Below are positions 25,301 through 34,985 of a stretch of DNA of 64,000 bases, one piece after another. Below the pieces are notes generated by a model. That model was not told where the DNA came from and did no database searches. It worked only from the letters and a program-made list of their open reading frames with translations. The DNA lies in NCBI RefSeq assembly GCF_014652315.1, contig NZ_BMYO01000009.1, positions 149,559 to 213,558 of the forward strand, written 5' to 3'. The DNA comes from Jeongeupia chitinilytica. Its GTDB lineage: Bacteria > Pseudomonadota > Gammaproteobacteria > Burkholderiales > Chitinibacteraceae. A program made the position numbers and the translations under genes. Each line of letters starts with the position of its first letter. The first letter of the stretch is position 1.

Positions 25301-26509
25301 CTACTGGCCGCGGCCGGGCAGGCTGAACACGTCGCCCAGATAGTTGAGGAAATTCACGTCCTCGCACATGCCCTTGCCCGGGCTGTCGCTGACCTTGGCA
25401 ACCGGCTGGCCGTTGCAGTACAGCAGCTTGATGACGATCTGCAGCGGCGTGTGGCCGCAGTCGTTGGACAGGTCGGTGCCGATGCCGAAACTCGTCAGCG
25501 CGCGGTCGGCAAAGTGCCGGTACAGCGCAAAGGCGCGCGGCAGGTCCAGCCCGTCGCTGAACACCAGCTGCTTGGTCCACGGGTCGATCTTCATCTTCCG
25601 GTAGTGGGCGATCGCCTTCTCGCCCCAGACGAACGGGTCGCCGGAATCGTGCCGCAGTCCGTCGAACAGCTTGCAGAAGTACAGGTCGAAATCGCGCAGG
25701 AAGGCATCGGTGCCGACGACATCGGTCAGTGCGATGCCGAGGTCGCCGCGGTACTCGTGCACCCAGTGTTCGAGCGCATTGCGCTGGAAATCGCGCAGCC
25801 TCGACCCGAAGGACTGGAAGGCCTGCAGGTATTCGTGCGCCATGGTGCCGATCGGCGTGAGCCCGTGGCGCTTGGCCAGCAGCACGTTGCTGGTGCCGCG
25901 GAAGTACGGCTGCGCCTCGCGCGCCAGCGTGGCGACCACTTCCTCGTGCCAGGCGCGCGAAAAGCGCCGCCGGGTACCGAAGTCGTAGAACACGAAATCG
26001 GAACGCTGCGCCGGCTGGCGGGCGAATTCGCCCAGCAGCGCCAGCTTGGCGGCAAGGTGCGCCCGCCCGACCGCCAGCGCCGCCACCGGATCGACATGGC
26101 GGAAATACACCTCGTTGACGATAGCCAGACAGTAGATCTCGAACAGCATGCAATGGAGCATCGGCCCCTTGATCGAGATCGCCAGCCCGTCCGCATCGCC
26201 GTCGGGCACCGAAACGGTGATGAAATGCCGCTGCAGCTGGAACAGCCGCAGGAAATCGATGAAGTCGGCCTTGATGAAGCGCAGCGCACCGAGAAAGGCC
26301 AGCTCGTCCTCGGCAAAGCGCAGCGTGCACAGGTGGTCGAGCTCGGCATCGATCTCGGCCTTGAAGCGCGACAGCGGCACTTCGGGCACGTTGCGGCACT
26401 TGAAACCGTACTCGGCACGGGTTTCCGGCTGATGATGGAGGATCTCCTGCATCATGGTGAACTTGTACAGATCGGTGTCGAGCAGCGAGACAATCACCGG
26501 CGCAGTCAT
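25301..26509 (-). CDS. pncB: Nicotinate phosphoribosyltransferase
   Basis: A 402-residue NAD-salvage enzyme converting nicotinate and PRPP to nicotinate mononucleotide. LLDTDLYKFTMMQEIL at the N-terminus, GTSNVLLAKRHGLTPIGTMAHEYLQ (general position about 205-230) with the autophosphorylated histidine region, and DSGDPFVWGEKA are NAPRTase signatures. The length equals that of E. coli PncB. It is transcribed away from the chemoreceptor fusion gene, with a 277-base divergent gap. Confidence 0.95.
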   Translation of the reverse strand: MTAPVIVSLLDTDLYKFTMMQEILHHQPETRAEYGFKCRNVPEVPLSRFKAEIDAELDHLCTLRFAEDELAFLGALRFIKADFIDFLRLFQLQRHFITVSVPDGDADGLAISIKGPMLHCMLFEIYCLAIVNEVYFRHVDPVAALAVGRAHLAAKLALLGEFARQPAQRSDFVFYDFGTRRRFSRAWHEEVVATLAREAQPYFRGTSNVLLAKRHGLTPIGTMAHEYLQAFQSFGSRLRDFQRNALEHWVHEYRGDLGIALTDVVGTDAFLRDFDLYFCKLFDGLRHDSGDPFVWGEKAIAHYRKMKIDPWTKQLVFSDGLDLPRAFALYRHFADRALTSFGIGTDLSNDCGHTPLQIVIKLLYCNGQPVAKVSDSPGKGMCEDVNFLNYLGDVFSLPGRGQ

Positions 26510-26652
26510 CGGCAGTCCTGGTGTGGGCGAGCAGGGATTTTATGCCGCCCGCCCTGCGATCGCCACGGCCAAGCCGGTGCAGGGTCTTGATTTTGCGGCA
26601 TTAATTTCAAAAATCTTACAAAATGCGCACCATTTCGGCGCTTTTATGCTGT

Positions 26653-26666
26653 TTGAGTTAGATCAA
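26653..26666. promoter_or_regulatory. Possible FNR/CRP-like site in the pncB-chemoreceptor gap
   Basis: TTGAGTTAGATCAA matches the FNR consensus TTGAT-N4-ATCAA at nine of ten positions. It lies 121 bases before the chemoreceptor start in an AT-rich divergent gap (26510-26786) that otherwise shows no gene. The assignment rests on the match alone. Confidence 0.35.
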
Positions 26667-26786
26667 GGTCACATTCTCGCAACATTGCTTACATCCTTGA
26701 GCGCCACGGCAAAACACAGGGTTAGAATGAATCGCATAAGCAGAGATTGATATTCGTCCGGTGAAGGACGAATGGGAGGAAGCACC

Positions 26787-29114
26787 ATGTCGATGTGCCA
26801 ACGCATTGCCGGCGTCGCCAGCGCCATCGGGATCGCCGGGTTCGGCATCCTGCTCGGCTATCAAAGCATTGCCGGCGGCAGCCAGCCGGACGGCATCGCC
26901 TGGACGATTGCCGTCGTCGCACTCGCCGCACTCGGCGGCGTCACCTTCTGGCTTGCCCGCAGCATGCTCAACCCGGTCGCCGGCCTGCGCGATGCGCTGA
27001 CCGCGCTGAACCGCGACGGCGACCTGTCGGTTCGTGCGCCCGAGGGCGCCGGCGACGCGGGCGAGATTGCCGCGGCGTTCAACCAGTTCGTCACCCGCCA
27101 GCAGAACGCGCTGCGCGAAGCGCAACGCGAGATGGAAGCGCTGGCGATCAGCCTGCACGAGCTGACCGCGCTGACCGGCCAGATGGCCAAGGACACCCGG
27201 ACGCAGTCCGACTTCGCCGCGTCGTCGGCGGCGACGGTCGAGGAAATCACCGTCAGCATCAACCACATTGCCGAACACGCCAACGACGTCGACACCACCG
27301 TCGCCGACACCAGCCGGCAGTCAGCCGACAGCGCCCACGCGGTCGAGCGCGTGACCGAGGAAGTCGGCCACGTCGCCGAAGCGATGGCCTCGCTCGGCAC
27401 GACCATGAACGGCCTGTCGAAGAGCTCGCAGGAAATCGGCAGCATCATCGGCGTGATCCGCGACATCGCCGACCAGACCAATCTGCTGGCGCTGAACGCC
27501 GCAATCGAAGCAGCCCGCGCCGGTGAAGCCGGCCGCGGCTTCGCCGTGGTCGCCGACGAAGTGCGCAAGCTGGCCGAACGCACCGGCCAGGCGACGATCG
27601 AGATCGCCAAGCGCATCGAAACCGTCGGCAAGGAAACCCAGAGCGCCGTCGACAACATGGCCTACACCTCGCAGCGCGTCGGCCAGAGCGTCGAGCGTGC
27701 CGGCGAAGCCCGCAGCCACATGCTGCAGATCGCCGAACGGATGAACCACGTCGTCGACGTGGTGCGCGAGATCGCCGACGCGACGCGCGAACAGTCGTCG
27801 GCCACGACGACGATGGCGCAGTCGGCCGAGCAGATCAACAGCATGGCGCAGGCGACCGACTCGGCGCTGCACAACGCCAGCCAGTCGCTGACCGCGCTCG
27901 ACGAACGTGCGGCCAAGGTGCTCGAGATCGTCGGCCGCTTCCAGCTGGCCGACATCGAAGTCCAGCACGGCTGGATGGCGTCGAGCGAAGCCCGCGCGGT
28001 GTCCGAAATCAAGGCGCTGCTCAACGCACAGGGCCACCACTGGAAGGACGCCAGCGGCGGCGCCAACCCGACCGAAACGCTGCAACGCCGCATCAGCCAG
28101 GGCGACGCGCCGACTGCGGCGGCCATCGGTGGCGTGAAGATCCAGAACTGGGCGCGCGACGGCGTCTGCGCCGACCTGACCGGCGTCGCCCGCGACGAAC
28201 GCTGGTCCAGCTCGCTGCCGGCGGTATTCGACGCGATGATCCAGCACGACGGCCGCTATGTCGCCGTGCCGCTCGGCGTCGCCCGCACCAACATGCTCTG
28301 GGTCAACGCCGGCATCGTCAAACGCCTCGGCCTGACCGCGCCGCGCACGTGGAACGACTTCTTCGCGATGGCCGACAAGCTCAAGGCCGCCGGCATCCCG
28401 GCACTGGCGCACTCGGAACAGAGCTGGCAGGTCGGCACCGTGTTCGAAGCCGTCGCGCTCGGCACCGGCGGTACGCCGTTCTACCTGTCGGCGTTCAGCA
28501 AGCTCGACCCGAGCGCGCTGACCGGCTCGCAGATGATCACCGCGCTGGAAACGCTGAAGCGCCTCAAACCGTACATCACGCCGGATTCGGTCGGCCGCGA
28601 CTGGAACCTTGCCACTGCCGACGTCATGAACGGCCGCGCCGCGATGCAGCTGATGGGCGACTGGGCCAAGAGCGAGTTCACCCAGGGCGGCAAGGTACAG
28701 GGGACCGACTACCTGTGCTGGCCGGCGCCGACCAACAGCGGCGACTGGTGCTTCGCCGCCGACACGCTGACGATGTTCAAGCAGACCGACCCGCGCCGCG
28801 CCGCCGCGCAGCGCGACTTCGTGTCGCTCTTGATGAGCCGCGAAGGCCAGGAAGCGTTCAACTTCCACAAGGGCAACATTCCGGCGCGCACCGACGTCGA
28901 CCTCGGCCGCTTCGACGACTACTCGCGCCAGTCGGCACGCGACTTTGCCAGCGCTGCGCAGTCGGGCGTGCTGGTGCCGTCGTGGGCCCACAACATGGCG
29001 ATGCAGGACAACGTCCGCCTCGGCTTCTTCGACGTGATCGAGGCGTACTGGAAGGATGACCGGATGAGCGCCGCCGACGCCGCCCGCCGGCTGGCCGACG
29101 CAGCGCGCCGCTGA
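26787..29114 (+). CDS. Chemoreceptor with a C-terminal sugar-type solute-binding domain
   Basis: A 775-residue fusion. Two transmembrane helices (about 8-30 and 38-58) have only a few residues between them, followed by a HAMP-like segment (58-112) and a chemoreceptor signalling domain (about 120-385, with the hairpin DIADQTNLLALNAAIEAARA at 226-245). Residues 388-775 form a full family 1 sugar-binding protein: IEVQHGWMASSEARAV, LLNAQGHHWKDASGG, GVKIQNWARDGVCADL, TWNDFFAMADKLKAAGIPAL, AAMQLMGDWAKSEF and GNIPARTDVD. No signal peptide or third helix separates the halves, so the binding domain is predicted to be cytoplasmic. The start has GGGAGGA six bases upstream. No transport genes are adjacent. 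The single frame is open throughout. Confidence 0.9.
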   Translation: MSMCQRIAGVASAIGIAGFGILLGYQSIAGGSQPDGIAWTIAVVALAALGGVTFWLARSMLNPVAGLRDALTALNRDGDLSVRAPEGAGDAGEIAAAFNQFVTRQQNALREAQREMEALAISLHELTALTGQMAKDTRTQSDFAASSAATVEEITVSINHIAEHANDVDTTVADTSRQSADSAHAVERVTEEVGHVAEAMASLGTTMNGLSKSSQEIGSIIGVIRDIADQTNLLALNAAIEAARAGEAGRGFAVVADEVRKLAERTGQATIEIAKRIETVGKETQSAVDNMAYTSQRVGQSVERAGEARSHMLQIAERMNHVVDVVREIADATREQSSATTTMAQSAEQINSMAQATDSALHNASQSLTALDERAAKVLEIVGRFQLADIEVQHGWMASSEARAVSEIKALLNAQGHHWKDASGGANPTETLQRRISQGDAPTAAAIGGVKIQNWARDGVCADLTGVARDERWSSSLPAVFDAMIQHDGRYVAVPLGVARTNMLWVNAGIVKRLGLTAPRTWNDFFAMADKLKAAGIPALAHSEQSWQVGTVFEAVALGTGGTPFYLSAFSKLDPSALTGSQMITALETLKRLKPYITPDSVGRDWNLATADVMNGRAAMQLMGDWAKSEFTQGGKVQGTDYLCWPAPTNSGDWCFAADTLTMFKQTDPRRAAAQRDFVSLLMSREGQEAFNFHKGNIPARTDVDLGRFDDYSRQSARDFASAAQSGVLVPSWAHNMAMQDNVRLGFFDVIEAYWKDDRMSAADAARRLADAARR

Positions 29115-29149
29115 ACAACAAGCAGTTAACAACCCCGCACTGCTTTCAG

Positions 29150-29173
29150 ACCCGTCTCCGGACGGGTTTTTCT
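29150..29173 (+). terminator. Terminator after the chemoreceptor fusion gene
   Basis: ACCCGTC-TCCG-GACGGGT followed by TTTTCTTT, 36 bases past the stop codon. Confidence 0.85.
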
Positions 29174-29261
29174 TTGGCCGCGATCCGGCCGCAAGAACCG
29201 GGAAGCGCGCAGCACCCGGCCGCGCGATGCTATAAGCGTCGTATCCGCCCCGGAGCCCCCC

Positions 29262-30104
29262 ATGTCCGCCAACGTGTCGTCCGCCATCGAAACCCTGATT
29301 GCCGCCGCCTGCCGGCAGATCGATGCTGCCGAAACGCCGCCGCCGCTGGCCGAGCTGGCGGCAGTAGCGGGCCTGAGTCCGTGGCACTTCCACCGGCAGT
29401 TCAAGGCGCTGACCGGCGTCACGCCGAAGGCCTACGCCGCCGCGCAGCGCACCCGCCGGGTCCAGGCCGCGCTGGCGGCCGGCCGATCGGTCACCGACGC
29501 CGTGTTCGACGCCGGCTTCAACGCCACCAGCCGTTTCTACGCCGGTGCCGAAGCCACGCTCGGCATGGCGCCGCAGCGGTTCCGCGCCGGTGGCAGCGGC
29601 GAGGAGATCCGCTTCGGCATCGGCCAGTGCTCGCTCGGCGCGCTGCTGGTCGCCGCCACCGGTGCCGGCATCTGCCGGATCGAACTCGGCGACGACGCCG
29701 ACACCCTGCTGCAGCGATTGCAGGATGTGTTTCCCAAAGCCACGCTGATCGGCGGCGACGCCGAATTCGAGGGCTGGATGGCGCGCGTCGTCGGCCTGAT
29801 CGACGCGCCGGAAATCGGCGCCAGCCTGCCGCTGGACATCCGCGGCAGCGCCTTCCAGCAGCGCGTGTGGCAGGCACTGCGGGCGATTCCGCCCGGCGAC
29901 ACGGCCACCTATGCCGAGATCGCCGAGCGCATCGGCCAGCCGGCGGCGGTGCGCGCCGTCGCCAACGCCTGCGGCACCAACCCGCTTGCGGTGGCGATCC
30001 CCTGCCACCGGGTCGTGCGCAGCGACGGCGGTCTGGGCGGTTACCGCTGGGGACTGGCGCGCAAGGAAGCGCTGCTGGATCGGGAAGCGCTGCAGGCCGG
30101 CTGA
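29262..30104 (+). CDS. Ada-like AraC regulator / O6-methylguanine-DNA methyltransferase
   Basis: A 280-residue protein with an AraC-type helix-turn-helix region (about 10-108, AAVAGLSPWHFHRQFKALTG) and a C-terminal alkyltransferase domain (about 115-278). The acceptor cysteine is in IPCHRVV and the DNA-binding helix region is GTNPLAVA. It removes methyl from O6-methylguanine. Compared with E. coli Ada (354 residues) the N-terminal zinc domain that senses methylphosphotriesters is absent, so it cannot be activated in the classical way. A TATAAG box lies near 29231. Confidence 0.92.
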   Translation: MSANVSSAIETLIAAACRQIDAAETPPPLAELAAVAGLSPWHFHRQFKALTGVTPKAYAAAQRTRRVQAALAAGRSVTDAVFDAGFNATSRFYAGAEATLGMAPQRFRAGGSGEEIRFGIGQCSLGALLVAATGAGICRIELGDDADTLLQRLQDVFPKATLIGGDAEFEGWMARVVGLIDAPEIGASLPLDIRGSAFQQRVWQALRAIPPGDTATYAEIAERIGQPAAVRAVANACGTNPLAVAIPCHRVVRSDGGLGGYRWGLARKEALLDREALQAG

Positions 30105-30257
30105 CCGTGATTGTCTCCGGCTTTGCGCCAGCGGCGCCCGGGCAACCCGTCGCCGCCGGCCGCATTTCGTCGCAGCCGGCGGCGGCCGGTCACATGACAA
30201 TGTAATCCCGTCGCCCAGCGTTTAGATTGAAGCCAATCCACCGCTGCGAGAACCGTG

Positions 30258-30955
<698 letters not shown>

Positions 30956-30959
<4 letters not shown>

Positions 30960-31345
30960 GCGCGATCCTGACCCCGATCGGCGGGCTCCATCTCGTCACC
31001 GCCAGCTGGGCGATGCTTGCCGGCGGCGTGCAGCTGGCGCTACCCAAGGGCGGTGACCGGCACCGCTGGCTCGGACGCAGCTGGGTGCTGGCGATGCTGG
31101 TCGTCGCGCTGTCGTCGTTCGGTCTGGGTGCCGCGCCCGGCCGGGCCTTCGGCTTCGGCCCCATCCACCTGCTGTCGCTGTGGGTGCTGTGGTGCTTGTG
31201 GGCCGCGATCGTCCGGGTACGCGCCGGCCACATCGCCGCGCACCGCCGCTACGTGATCGGCGCCTACATCGGCACCATCGTTGCCGGGCTGTTCGCGGTC
31301 TTCGGCCCGGACCGCTGGCTGCACCACACCCTGTTTGCCCTCTGA
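30956..31345 (+). CDS. DUF2306-like small membrane protein
   Basis: A 129-residue protein with four predicted transmembrane helices. The histidines in HLVTASWAMLAGGVQLAL, HRWLGRSWVLAM and RAGHIAAHRRYVIGAYIGT resemble DUF2306-type proteins, whose function is unknown. It is sandwiched between the ATPase and permease genes and overlaps the ATPase stop by four bases, which suggests cotranslation. Whether it belongs to the transporter is not shown by the sequence. Confidence 0.75.
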
Positions 31346-31363
31346 TTGCCGACGAGACCACAG

Positions 31364-32758
31364 ATGAACACATTGCAACTGGCGGCGCGCAATCTGGCCC
31401 GCAACCGCCGCCGCTCGATCACCACGCTGTTCGCGATGATCGTCGGCGCCATCGCCATCCTGCTGTTCGGCGGCTATGCCCGCAATATCGACCTCGGCCT
31501 GCAGACCGGCTTCGTCCAGCGCAGCGGCCACCTGCAGGTGCAGCACAAGGACTACTTCCTGTTCGGCACCGGCAACCCGGCGGCCTACGGCATCGCCGAC
31601 TACGGCAGGCTGATCGCGGCGATCAAGGCCGACCCGGTGCTGGCACCGCTGGTCACCGTGGTGACGCCGACGCTGAGCCTCGGCGGCATTGCCGGCAACT
31701 ACGCCGCCGGCGTATCGCGCACGGTGATCGGCAACGGCGTCGTCATCGACGACCAGAACGTGATGCGGCGCTGGAACGACTACGGCTTCGTGCTGACGCC
31801 GAAAACGCTCAAGCTCACCGGCACGCCCGAACAGGCGGCGGTCATCGGCCGCGGCGTCGCCCGCGTGCTGCAGCTGTGCGGGCCGCTCAAGGTCGCCAAC
31901 TGCCCGTCGCCGCAACCGGCGAAACAGGACGGCGCCGACGCACCGGCCGACATCGCCGCACTCTCCGCCGACACTGGCGGGGCATCGGACACCGGATCGC
32001 CGCGCGCGGCCAACCAGGTCGAACTGCTCGCCGCCAACGCCCACGGCGCACCGAACGTCGCCCGGCTCGACGTCGTCGCCGCCGAGGCGCAGGGGGTGAA
32101 GGAACTCGACGACCTGTACGTGCAGCTGCATTTCGGTGCGGCGCAACGGCTGATCTACGGTGCCGACGCACCGAAAGCGACGGCGATCGTCGTGCAGCTG
32201 AAGCATACGGCCGACCTGCCGGCCGCGCAGCAAAGGCTGACCACCGTGCTCAGGCAGCTGGCACCGGACCAGCCGCTGGCGGTGCTCGACTTCGCGACGC
32301 TGAACCCGAGCTACGGCCAGATCGTCGGCATGTTCGGCGCGATTTTCGGCTTCATCGCGCTCCTGATCGGCGTGATCGTGCTGTTCACCGTCGGCAACAC
32401 GATGAGCATGGCGGTGATCGAACGCACCACCGAGATCGGCACCTTGCGCGCCATCGGCCTGCGCCGGGGCGGCGTGCGGCGGCTGTTCGTGCTCGAGGGC
32501 CTGCTGCTCGGCCTCGTCGGCAGCGGTCTCGGCGTGCTGGTCGCGCTGGCGCTGGCCTGGCTGATCAACCACGCCGGCCTGACCTGGCTGCCGCCGGGCA
32601 ATGTCGAACCGGTGCCGCTGACCGTCCGCGTCTGGGGCGAGCCGCGCATGATCGTGCTGACCGCGATCGGCCTGAGCCTGATCGCCGCAGTCTCGGCGTG
32701 GTGGCCGGCAAGGCGGGCCGCCAGACTCGAAATCGTCGACGCGCTGCGCCATGTCTGA
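31364..32758 (+). CDS. FtsX-family ABC transporter permease
   Basis: A 464-residue permease with the MacB/LolE topology: helix 1 (about 20-40), a large periplasmic domain (about 45-315) and three C-terminal helices (about 320-455). The FtsX core reads TVGNTMSMAVIERTTEIGTLRAIGLRRGGVRRLFVLEGLLLG (general position about 345-386), and the C-terminus WWPARRAARLEIVDALRH is the usual coupling end. The periplasmic domain carries an extra Ala/Asp/Ser-rich stretch near 185-215. The ATPase at 30258 is its likely partner. Confidence 0.9.
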   Translation: MNTLQLAARNLARNRRRSITTLFAMIVGAIAILLFGGYARNIDLGLQTGFVQRSGHLQVQHKDYFLFGTGNPAAYGIADYGRLIAAIKADPVLAPLVTVVTPTLSLGGIAGNYAAGVSRTVIGNGVVIDDQNVMRRWNDYGFVLTPKTLKLTGTPEQAAVIGRGVARVLQLCGPLKVANCPSPQPAKQDGADAPADIAALSADTGGASDTGSPRAANQVELLAANAHGAPNVARLDVVAAEAQGVKELDDLYVQLHFGAAQRLIYGADAPKATAIVVQLKHTADLPAAQQRLTTVLRQLAPDQPLAVLDFATLNPSYGQIVGMFGAIFGFIALLIGVIVLFTVGNTMSMAVIERTTEIGTLRAIGLRRGGVRRLFVLEGLLLGLVGSGLGVLVALALAWLINHAGLTWLPPGNVEPVPLTVRVWGEPRMIVLTAIGLSLIAAVSAWWPARRAARLEIVDALRHV

Positions 32759-32785
32759 CCGCCATCGTCACCTAGGAGAAACGCC

Positions 32786-32965
32786 ATGTTCCGCCTGTTC
32801 GTTCCCGTCCTGCTGATCGTCATCGGCACCGCCCTGTTCCTGCGCAATCTCGGCGTGCTGCCGCAACTGGATGCCGTGCTGCACGCCGGCTGGCCGCTGC
32901 TGCTGGTCGCCTTCGGCGCATTCCGGCTGCTCCGGCCGCACTACGGCTGCCACCATGCGAAGTAA
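32786..32965 (+). CDS. Small LiaI/LiaF-like (DUF5668-type) membrane protein
   Basis: A 59-residue protein with two hydrophobic segments (about 3-20 and 34-50). The pattern VPVLLIVIGTALFLRNLGVL then AGWPLLLVAFGAFRLLRP is that of the short LiaF transmembrane domain. An AGGAGA ribosome site lies seven bases before the ATG. It overlaps the start of the next gene by 11 bases. In Firmicutes such proteins link to envelope-stress sensing; here only cluster membership can be stated. Confidence 0.7.
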   Translation: MFRLFVPVLLIVIGTALFLRNLGVLPQLDAVLHAGWPLLLVAFGAFRLLRPHYGCHHAK

Positions 32966-33731
32966 CCTGCGCTACCTGCTTCCGGTCCTGCTCGGCGGCC
33001 TGCTGGCAGCGCCGGCGCTGGCCGTCGACGCGCAGGCCCTGCTCGCCGCCAGCGACGCCGTCCGCAATCCGGACAAGCCGTTCGGGCTGACGACGACGCT
33101 GGTCGAATACCGCAACGGCAAGCAGACCGATACCAGTACGCTGGCCGTGTATTCGCGGGCCGATGCGAACAGCGGCCAGTTCCGCAGCCTGTTGCGCTTC
33201 GTCGCGCCGGCGCGCGACGCCGACAAGCTGATGCTCAAGAGCGGCAACGACCTGTGGTTCTACGATCCGGCCAGCAAGGCGACGATCCGCATCTCGCCGC
33301 AACAGCGCCTGCTCGGCCAGGCGGCCAACGGCGATGTCGTCACCGTCAACCTGGCCGGCGACTACAGCGCCAGCGTCGCCGCCGAGGAGGACGTCAGCGA
33401 CGGCGACAAGCAGCAGCGCCACACGTACAGGCTCGAGCTGAAGGCGAAGACGCCCGACGTCACCTACCACCGGATCGAGATGTGGATCGATGCGGCGAAC
33501 AAGCAGCCGGTGAAGGCGCGCTTTTACGCCGAGAGCGGCAGCCTGCTCAAGACCGCGTATTACCGCCGCTACCAGTCGCAGCTCGGCACCAACCGGCCGA
33601 CCGAGACGGTGATCATCGACGGCCTCGACCCGAACTGGGTCACCGTGATGCGCTTTTCCGGCTACGCCTGGCGCGACGTTCCGGAGAGCTGGCTGCAGCG
33701 CGACTTCCTGCCGAGGTTCAAGCCGCAATGA
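32955..33731 (+). CDS. Outer-membrane lipoprotein-sorting (LolA-like) protein
   Basis: A 258-residue secreted protein: signal peptide 1-23 (LLAAPALA/VDAQ), then a LolA/LolB-like half-barrel with LRFVAPARDADKLMLKSGNDLWFYDPAS, QRLLGQAANGDVV and RIEMWIDAANKQPVKARFY. Members of this group occur with MacB-type ABC transporters and are thought to carry a hydrophobic cargo across the periplasm. It overlaps both neighbours, which supports one operon with the transporter and the outer-membrane protein. Confidence 0.85.
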   Translation: MRSNLRYLLPVLLGGLLAAPALAVDAQALLAASDAVRNPDKPFGLTTTLVEYRNGKQTDTSTLAVYSRADANSGQFRSLLRFVAPARDADKLMLKSGNDLWFYDPASKATIRISPQQRLLGQAANGDVVTVNLAGDYSASVAAEEDVSDGDKQQRHTYRLELKAKTPDVTYHRIEMWIDAANKQPVKARFYAESGSLLKTAYYRRYQSQLGTNRPTETVIIDGLDPNWVTVMRFSGYAWRDVPESWLQRDFLPRFKPQ

Positions 33732-34981
33732 AGCATCCGGGACCGTGGCTGCTCGTCGCGTTGGGTGCCCTTCTCCCGGCTGCCGCCATGGCCGACGACG
33801 ACGCGGCGCTGCAACTGGCCGACCGGACCGCCGACCGGGTCGAAGCGGCCCGCGACTGGCGTTTTCTCGCGGAGCTGGCCGGTGCCGACGCACAGTACCG
33901 CTTCAACGACCAGCCTGCCGAAGCACGGCTGTCGCTCGACGGCCGGATCGACCGGCGTTTTCACGACGACTGGCGCTTCGTGCTCGCCGACCGGCTCGAC
34001 CTGCGCAGCAGCGGCGGCCACCAGACCAGCATCAACACGCTGAAAGAGGCCTATCTGGGCTGGCAGCCGGACACCGACCTGCTCTTCGATCTGGGCCGGA
34101 TCAACACCCGCTACGGCGCCGGCTTCGGCTACAACCCGACCGACTTCTTCAAGGTCGGCGCCTTGCGCTCGGTCACCTCGGTCAACCCGGCCAGCCTGCG
34201 CGAGAACCGCCTCGGCAGCGTGATGCTGCGCGGCCAGACGCTGTGGGACGGCGGGTCGCTGACGGCGATGTATTCGCCCAAGCTCGCCGATACGCCCAGC
34301 GACGACGCGTTCAGCCTCGACCTCGGCGCCAGCAACCCGCAGGACCGCTGGCTGCTGACGCTCAGCCAGTCCCTGTGTGCAAGCGGCTGCGACAACCTCA
34401 ACCCGCAATGGCTGCTGTACCACGACAGCGACACCACCCAGCTCGGGCTGAACTGGAGCGTGCTGCTCGGCGACGCGACCATCGTCTACGTCGAATGGGC
34501 CGGAGGCCGCCAACCGAGCGTTGCCGGGCGTGTCGCCGGTGTCGACGACAGCGCGTTCCGCAACGCCGTTGCCACCGGGCTGAGCTGGACCGCCGCGACC
34601 AAGCTGACGCTGACGCTCGAATACCAGTACGACGGCGCCGCACTCGACGACGCCGGCTGGAGCGCGCTGCGCACCGGTCCGGTCGGCCCTTACCTCGGCT
34701 ACCGGCAACGGGCGGCACAACGCCAGGACCTGACCACCCGCCACGCTGCAATGCTGTACGCGCAATGGCAGGACGCACTGATCCCGCGCGTCGACCTCAG
34801 CGGTTTCGTCCGTCAGGACCTGATCGACGACAGCCGGCTGTCGTGGCTGGAAACGCGCTGGCGCGGCGACAGCACCGACATCGCGCTGCAATGGCAGTAC
34901 GATGCCGGTGACGCCCGCAGCAACTACGGCGGTCTGCCGCAGCGGCAGATCTGGCAGGCCCTGCTGACCCATTATTTCTGA
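33728..34981 (+). CDS. Predicted outer-membrane beta-barrel protein
   Basis: A 417-residue exported protein with a signal peptide (1-22, AAAMA/DDDA) and alternating aromatic/polar strands such as LFDLGRINTRYGAGFGYNPTDFF and ENRLGSVMLRG, ending in LLTHYF, a terminal Phe typical of outer-membrane insertion. It resembles alginate/DUF1302-type porins that accompany ABC/LolA-like export clusters. The ATG overlaps the stop of the LolA-like gene by ATGA. The cargo is unknown. Confidence 0.78.
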   Translation: MKHPGPWLLVALGALLPAAAMADDDAALQLADRTADRVEAARDWRFLAELAGADAQYRFNDQPAEARLSLDGRIDRRFHDDWRFVLADRLDLRSSGGHQTSINTLKEAYLGWQPDTDLLFDLGRINTRYGAGFGYNPTDFFKVGALRSVTSVNPASLRENRLGSVMLRGQTLWDGGSLTAMYSPKLADTPSDDAFSLDLGASNPQDRWLLTLSQSLCASGCDNLNPQWLLYHDSDTTQLGLNWSVLLGDATIVYVEWAGGRQPSVAGRVAGVDDSAFRNAVATGLSWTAATKLTLTLEYQYDGAALDDAGWSALRTGPVGPYLGYRQRAAQRQDLTTRHAAMLYAQWQDALIPRVDLSGFVRQDLIDDSRLSWLETRWRGDSTDIALQWQYDAGDARSNYGGLPQRQIWQALLTHYF

Positions 34982-34985
34982 TCCC

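Noticed and set aside
27321..30200. Very long minus-strand open frame (959 codons) across the fusion chemoreceptor and Ada genes
   Set aside because: Shadow of GC-rich plus-strand genes; the translation is low-complexity Ala/Arg/Gly-rich with no family motif and it crosses a terminator.
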